NCBI RefSeq assembly: GCF_000974485.1
Contig: NZ_BBOM01000010.1
Coordinates: 434,001 to 498,000 of the forward strand
DNA: 64,000 nt
Origin: Streptomyces sp. NBRC 109706
Lineage (GTDB): Bacteria > Actinomycetota > Actinomycetes > Streptomycetales > Streptomycetaceae
Reading direction: 5' to 3'
Shown here: piece after piece, positions 60,669-64,000 of the stretch
How positions within the stretch are numbered: the stretch's first letter is position 1
Layout of the letters: every line of letters starts with the position of its first letter
Program-made: the position numbers and the translations under genes
Notes under the pieces: generated by a model
The model's input: the letters and a program-made list of their open reading frames with translations, nothing else
What the model was told of the DNA's origin: nothing
The model's database searches: none

Positions 60669-60710
60669 GTTCGCACCACGAACCATAATCATTCGTGATG
60701 CGAACTTCAA
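60669..60710 (-). promoter_or_regulatory. Promoter of the FAD oxidoreductase with two MarR-type operators
   Basis: On the minus strand TTGAAG (60710-60705) and TATGGT (60687-60682) are -35 and -10 with a 17-bp spacer. GTTCGCACCACGAAC at 60669-60683 is identical to the second operator of the LLM gene; ATTCGTGATGCGAAC at 60691-60705 is its partner, again 22 bp away. This mirrors the LLM promoter. Confidence 0.75.
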
Positions 60711-60768
60711 TGCCCAGCCGGGGGCGGGGCCGGGCGGGGCGGCGACAAAGCGCATTTTTCCGGACGAG

Positions 60769-60782
60769 TGAGAGCGCTCTCA
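60769..60782. promoter_or_regulatory. CebR-like palindrome upstream of the second LacI gene
   Basis: TGAGAGCGCTCTCA is a perfect 14-bp palindrome and differs from the CebR box TGGGAGCGCTCCCA at two symmetric positions. It is 64 bases before the LacI start, fitting autoregulation. Confidence 0.65.
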
Positions 60783-60846
60783 TGCCGCGCCCCTGCCCAC
60801 TGTCGTCGCTTGCCTGTACGGTCGGGGTGTCACGAACAAGAGGGAT

Positions 60847-61872
60847 GTGAAGGTGTCCGCTGCCCACCCCACATTGGAGGCCGTGGCGGCCCACGCCGGA
60901 GTCTCCCGCGCGACCGTCTCACGGGTCGTCAACGAAACCCCGGGCGTCCGCCCGGAGTTGCGTGAGCGCGTCAAGCGCTCGGTGGCCGAGCTGGGTTATG
61001 TGCCCAACAGCGCGGCCCGCAGCCTGGTCACCCGACGGACCGGCGCGGTCGCCGTGGTGATCGCCGAGCCGGAGACGCGGGTCTTCGCCGACCCGTTCTT
61101 CGCCCGTCAACTACGCGGTATCAGCCGGGAGTTGTCGGCGAACAACCTGCAACTGCTGCTGATGCTGCTGGAGCAGGACGCGGACTACGAGCGGGTGGCC
61201 CGCTATCTGGCCGGCGGTCATGTCGACGGCACGCTGATGTTCTCGCTGCATACGGACGATCCGCTGCGCGGCATCGCCTCCGCCTCCGGGCTGCCCACCG
61301 TCTTCGGCGGCCGCCCCTGGTGGCCCGGCTGGGAGAGCGACGATTCGCTGCTCTATGTGGACACGGACAACCGGGACGGCGCGCGCCAGGCGGTGCGGCA
61401 TCTGCTCTCGCTGGGCCGCCGGCGGATCGCGGTGATCAGCGGCCCGCTGGACCAGACCTCGGCGGTCGACCGGCTGGCCGGCTACTGCGACGCGCTCGGC
61501 GTGGAGCGGCCGGCGCGGGAGCTGCTGGCCCACGGGGACTTCACGGTGGAGGGCGGCATGGCGGCGATGGCGGAGCTGATGCGCCGCTCCCCCGCCCCGG
61601 ACGCCGTGTTCGCCGGCAACGATCTGATGGCCACGGGGGCGCTCCGCGCGCTGCGCGCCGAGGGGCTGCGGGTCCCCGAGGATGTGGCCGTGGTGGGATA
61701 CGACGATCTGGAGCCCGCCACCTGGTCGGATCCGCCGCTGACCACGGTCCGCCAGGATGTCGCCCGGATGGGCGAGATCATGGCCGCGCTTCTCCTCAAA
61801 CGACTCAACGCCACCGAGCCGCCGACCCCGGTGATCATGCCGGTTCATCTGGTGGTGCGCGACTCCGCGTAG
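60847..61872 (+). CDS. LacI/GalR-family regulator (CebR/BxlR-like site)
   Basis: The 341-residue protein has a LacI headpiece at about 9-55 (LEAVAAHAGVSRATVSRVVN) and a sugar-binding domain (AVVIAEPETRVFADPFFARQL in part; VVGYDDLEPATWSDPPLTTVRQD in part). A palindrome close to the CebR box lies upstream, so its sugar may be cellobiose or another beta-glycoside (inference); no transporter or glycosidase gene adjoins it. The GTG at 60847 is taken; a GTG at 60853 is possible. Confidence 0.88.
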   Translation: MKVSAAHPTLEAVAAHAGVSRATVSRVVNETPGVRPELRERVKRSVAELGYVPNSAARSLVTRRTGAVAVVIAEPETRVFADPFFARQLRGISRELSANNLQLLLMLLEQDADYERVARYLAGGHVDGTLMFSLHTDDPLRGIASASGLPTVFGGRPWWPGWESDDSLLYVDTDNRDGARQAVRHLLSLGRRRIAVISGPLDQTSAVDRLAGYCDALGVERPARELLAHGDFTVEGGMAAMAELMRRSPAPDAVFAGNDLMATGALRALRAEGLRVPEDVAVVGYDDLEPATWSDPPLTTVRQDVARMGEIMAALLLKRLNATEPPTPVIMPVHLVVRDSA

Positions 61873-61918
61873 CCCGTGCCGGGGCCGGTCCGGCGGATCG
61901 TCGACCCGGGGGGGCGCC

Positions 61919-62461
61919 TCAGCGCCTGGCGTGGCGGATCCTCAGCCGCCCGAACCCCATGGCCCCGGAGATCCGGATGCTCGGTCCGCCCGGTCGAGGA
62001 TGCCGAGGGACCCGGTAGTGCCAGTCCTTCCAGCCGGTGCTCAGTTCCTCGACCTCGACGGTCGCGTCGCGTGGCACGGTGATCGTGGCCCGGCCGGTGC
62101 CGAGCCGCAACTCGATGTCGACGACCGGGTGTTCGATGACCGCCCGGGACAGGTCGAGACGCACCCGGCCGAACGCGGACTCGACCTTGAGGCGCCGAGG
62201 CACCCGCCAGGCGCCGCGCCGCCGGATCCGTCCGGCGGCGGCCGCGATGGTGACGGTGCGGTCCGGCGTCTCCTCGGGGAGCGAGGCCAGGGCCGCCGCG
62301 AGCTCGTCGTGCGTCCTGACGGTGAGCACCTGGCGAAGGCCCTCGTCCAACTCCTCGTGCGCGATATGTCCTTGGGCGTACGCCTCCTGAAGGCGCCGCA
62401 CAGCCGTGTCGCGATCGTCCGCGCCGATCAACGACGGCCGGGCCGCCTGCCTGTCGGTCAT
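61919..62461 (-). CDS. DUF1707-domain protein
   Basis: The 180-residue protein has an N-terminal DUF1707 domain at about 10-62 (IGADDRDTAVRRLQEAYAQG, then ELDEGLRQVLTVRTHDEL). A beta-rich C-terminal half follows (VDIELRLGTGRATITVPRDA), similar to cell-wall-active-antibiotics-response proteins (LiaF-like). No membrane helix is seen. Streptomyces has several such proteins; the function is unknown. The ATG at 62461 fits the family start. Confidence 0.85.
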   Translation of the reverse strand: MTDRQAARPSLIGADDRDTAVRRLQEAYAQGHIAHEELDEGLRQVLTVRTHDELAAALASLPEETPDRTVTIAAAAGRIRRRGAWRVPRRLKVESAFGRVRLDLSRAVIEHPVVDIELRLGTGRATITVPRDATVEVEELSTGWKDWHYRVPRHPRPGGPSIRISGAMGFGRLRIRHARR

Positions 62462-62561
62462 CCGGCCACTGTACTGCCGGGCGACACGCCGCGAGGAGGC
62501 TCGGGCGCCGGGCGATGTGCCCCTCGGCCCTTCCCGTTCCGGCCGGGTGGAGGATGGTGCG

Positions 62562-62915
62562 GTGAGCTTCGATCTGGCGGTTCTCGCGATGGACGAGGCG
62601 GCCGACGTCGCGGCCGCGCGAGCGATGTTCGAGCGGTGCACGGCCGGCCGGCACGACGAGGGTGAGCCGGACGAGCGGGTGGTCGCGTTCTACGAGCGGT
62701 TGCGCGCGCGGTTCCCCGATTCCTCGCCCACGCCCGTGGACTCACCCTGGATGTCGACGCCGCTGGCGATCGGCGTCGACCATGTGATCATGAGCCTCGG
62801 TCACTCGTCGCGGAGCGATGCGGCACTCCGGGCGATCGAGGCACTGGCCACGGAGTTCCGTCTGGTCCTCTGGGATCCACAGGCCGGCAACGCCACGCTG
62901 CCCGGCCCGGGTTGA
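62562..62915 (+). CDS. Small conserved hypothetical protein
   Basis: The 117-residue acidic protein reads VSFDLAVLAMDEAADVAAAR, then SPWMSTPLAIGVDHVIMSL and LWDPQAGNATLP. I recall similar short proteins in many Streptomyces but no function. The GTG at 62562 with GGAGG seven bases before decides the start; the frame runs on upstream without similarity. Confidence 0.78.
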   Translation: MSFDLAVLAMDEAADVAAARAMFERCTAGRHDEGEPDERVVAFYERLRARFPDSSPTPVDSPWMSTPLAIGVDHVIMSLGHSSRSDAALRAIEALATEFRLVLWDPQAGNATLPGPG

Positions 62916-62927
62916 CCGTTCACCCCG

Positions 62928-64000
62928 TCAACGGCCGCGCCCGGCGGCGCCCCGGCCGCCCGTCAGTTCGTCGTAGACGCTCAACACCTGGGCGACGGTG
63001 GTGTCCTCGGTGGGCCAGGTGCGGGCGCGGGCGGGACCGGCCTCGGCCAGCGCCGCGCGGCGGTCCGGGTCGTCCAGCAGCGCGTTGACCGCCGAGCCGA
63101 GCGCGGCCGGCTTGCCGTAGGGGACCAACACCGCCGCGCCGCCCACCACTTCGGGCACCCCGCCGACGGCGGTCGCGACCAGCGGTACGCCGCGCCGCAG
63201 CGCCTCGTCGACCAGGGGCGCGCGGCCGGCCCAACGCGCCGCCAGAACGGCCAGATCGGCGACGGGCAGCAGCTCGGTGGCCTCCTCGCCCGGGCCGAGC
63301 AGCCGCACGGGAAGCCGCTGTCGGGCGATGCGGCGGCGGATCACGGCCCGATCCGGGCCCTCGCCGGCGATGACGAGCAGGGGTTGCGGGCGCCGGTCGA
63401 GCCAGTAGCGCGAGGCGTTGAGCAGCAGATCGAGGCCCGGATCCCGGCCGAATCTGGCCGAGGCGACCAGCAGCGGCCGGTCGGCGGCACCCAGATCGGC
63501 GCGGAGCTTGTCACGGTGCGCTGCGGCGAGACCATCCCCACCGGCGAGCCGTTCCCCGCCCGCGACGCGGCGGGGCGCGGAGAGCGCGACGGGCGCCAGG
63601 CGCGCGTCACGCGCGCCCCGTTGGCGCGCCCGATCCACCAGATCGGAGGTGGCGCCGAGCACCACGGTGGCCGTTCGGACCACCAACCGTTCGGTCAGCC
63701 CACGGAGTTGGGCGCCGGGGCCGAGGGTGGCCGAGCGGGCGTGCCAGGTCACCACCAGGGGAGCGCGCCGGCCGCGGAGCGCCAGCGCCGCCAGCAGTCC
63801 GGCGCGTATGCCGTGCGCATGCACCAGATCGGCGTCGGCGCAGGCCAGCCGCAGCATCCGGGCGGCGGCGACGGCGGAACGAGTCGGCACGGGGACAAAG
63901 CGGGCGCCGGCGGCGACCAAGCCGTACCGGCTCTCGGCCGAGGCGGCGCCGCAGACGGTGACCCGCAGGCCACGGGCGGCGAGACCGGCGGAGAGGGAAC
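62928..64000 (-). CDS. Glycosyltransferase of family 4 type, 5' end missing
   Basis: The frame is open to the last base, so the N-terminus lies outside the window. The visible 357 residues contain SAGLAARGLRVTVCG, LVHAHGIRAGLLAALAL, and the donor-site part EALRRGVPLVATAVGGVPEVVGG with VPYGKPAAL. GT-B enzymes of this family move sugars from nucleotide donors in the cytosol, for glycolipids or polysaccharides. The ATG- or TTG-like starts inside the visible part would cut the fold, so they are rejected. The stop lies 12 bases from that of the small hypothetical gene. Confidence 0.86.
   Translation of the reverse strand, partial: SLSAGLAARGLRVTVCGAASAESRYGLVAAGARFVPVPTRSAVAAARMLRLACADADLVHAHGIRAGLLAALALRGRRAPLVVTWHARSATLGPGAQLRGLTERLVVRTATVVLGATSDLVDRARQRGARDARLAPVALSAPRRVAGGERLAGGDGLAAAHRDKLRADLGAADRPLLVASARFGRDPGLDLLLNASRYWLDRRPQPLLVIAGEGPDRAVIRRRIARQRLPVRLLGPGEEATELLPVADLAVLAARWAGRAPLVDEALRRGVPLVATAVGGVPEVVGGAAVLVPYGKPAALGSAVNALLDDPDRRAALAEAGPARARTWPTEDTTVAQVLSVYDELTGGRGAAGRGR

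Overview
The window is about 73% GC by eye, with GTG and ATG starts, dense codon-biased genes, leaderless promoters and chaplin, SepF-like, ECF42, urease and ScpA/ScpB genes. This points to a Streptomyces or close relative. The gene order from the lipase/dnaE2 block to pyrG (lipase, dnaE2, Y-family protein; sepF-like; der-plsC-cmk-tyrA; pseudouridine synthase-scpB-scpA-small RHH protein-parA; ald; TPR ATPase; nudix; pyrG) matches my memory of a conserved part of the Streptomyces chromosome core. No integrase, insertion sequence, CRISPR array, tRNA or rRNA was seen. Both edges cut a gene: an MFS exporter on the left and a glycosyltransferase on the right.

Left part (1-12 kb). An MFS/old-yellow-enzyme pair is followed by a membrane-anchored HTH regulator divergent from a secreted protein. 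Next come a LacI regulator with two upstream operator-like palindromes, a GH13 alpha-glucosidase and a short GntR regulator. A two-gene siderophore-type unit (PLP decarboxylase plus N-hydroxylase) has a near-perfect iron box but no acyltransferase or synthetase beside it. A secreted lipase follows.

12-31 kb. dnaE2 and a Y-family-like protein without catalytic acidic residues form a two-gene mutagenesis operon behind a LexA-like box. A convergent block holds a small kinase, an ECF42 sigma factor and its two-domain DGPF protein, all overlapping. Then come a HAD phosphatase, a complete urease operon ureABCFGD ending in a Cys-motif/pentapeptide protein, asd, a chaplin with a charged linker, a protein with a very Cys-rich tail, and two streptogrisin-like proteases with strong terminators.

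32-54 kb is largely housekeeping: division (SepF-like), GTPase Der, cytidylate kinase, tyrosine biosynthesis, ScpA/ScpB condensin partners with an adjacent ParA and ribbon-helix-helix-like protein, alanine dehydrogenase, a TPR ATPase, nudix hydrolase and CTP synthase. A glutaryl-CoA-dehydrogenase-like enzyme, an MFS exporter and a PAP2 phosphatase are interspersed. About 800 bp after the SepF-like gene is non-coding and repetitive.

Right part (54.5-64 kb). A GH15 glycosidase and a nucleotidyltransferase are followed by a compact redox locus: a MarR regulator, an LLM flavin oxidoreductase and a convergent FAD-dependent NAD(P)H dehydrogenase. Five similar palindromes sit on all three promoters, and two of these promoters have the same architecture in mirror image. 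I consider this the most interesting small system in the window. A second LacI regulator with a CebR-like box, a DUF1707 protein, a small hypothetical and the truncated glycosyltransferase close the window.

All assignments come from reading translations and motifs; no database search was run.
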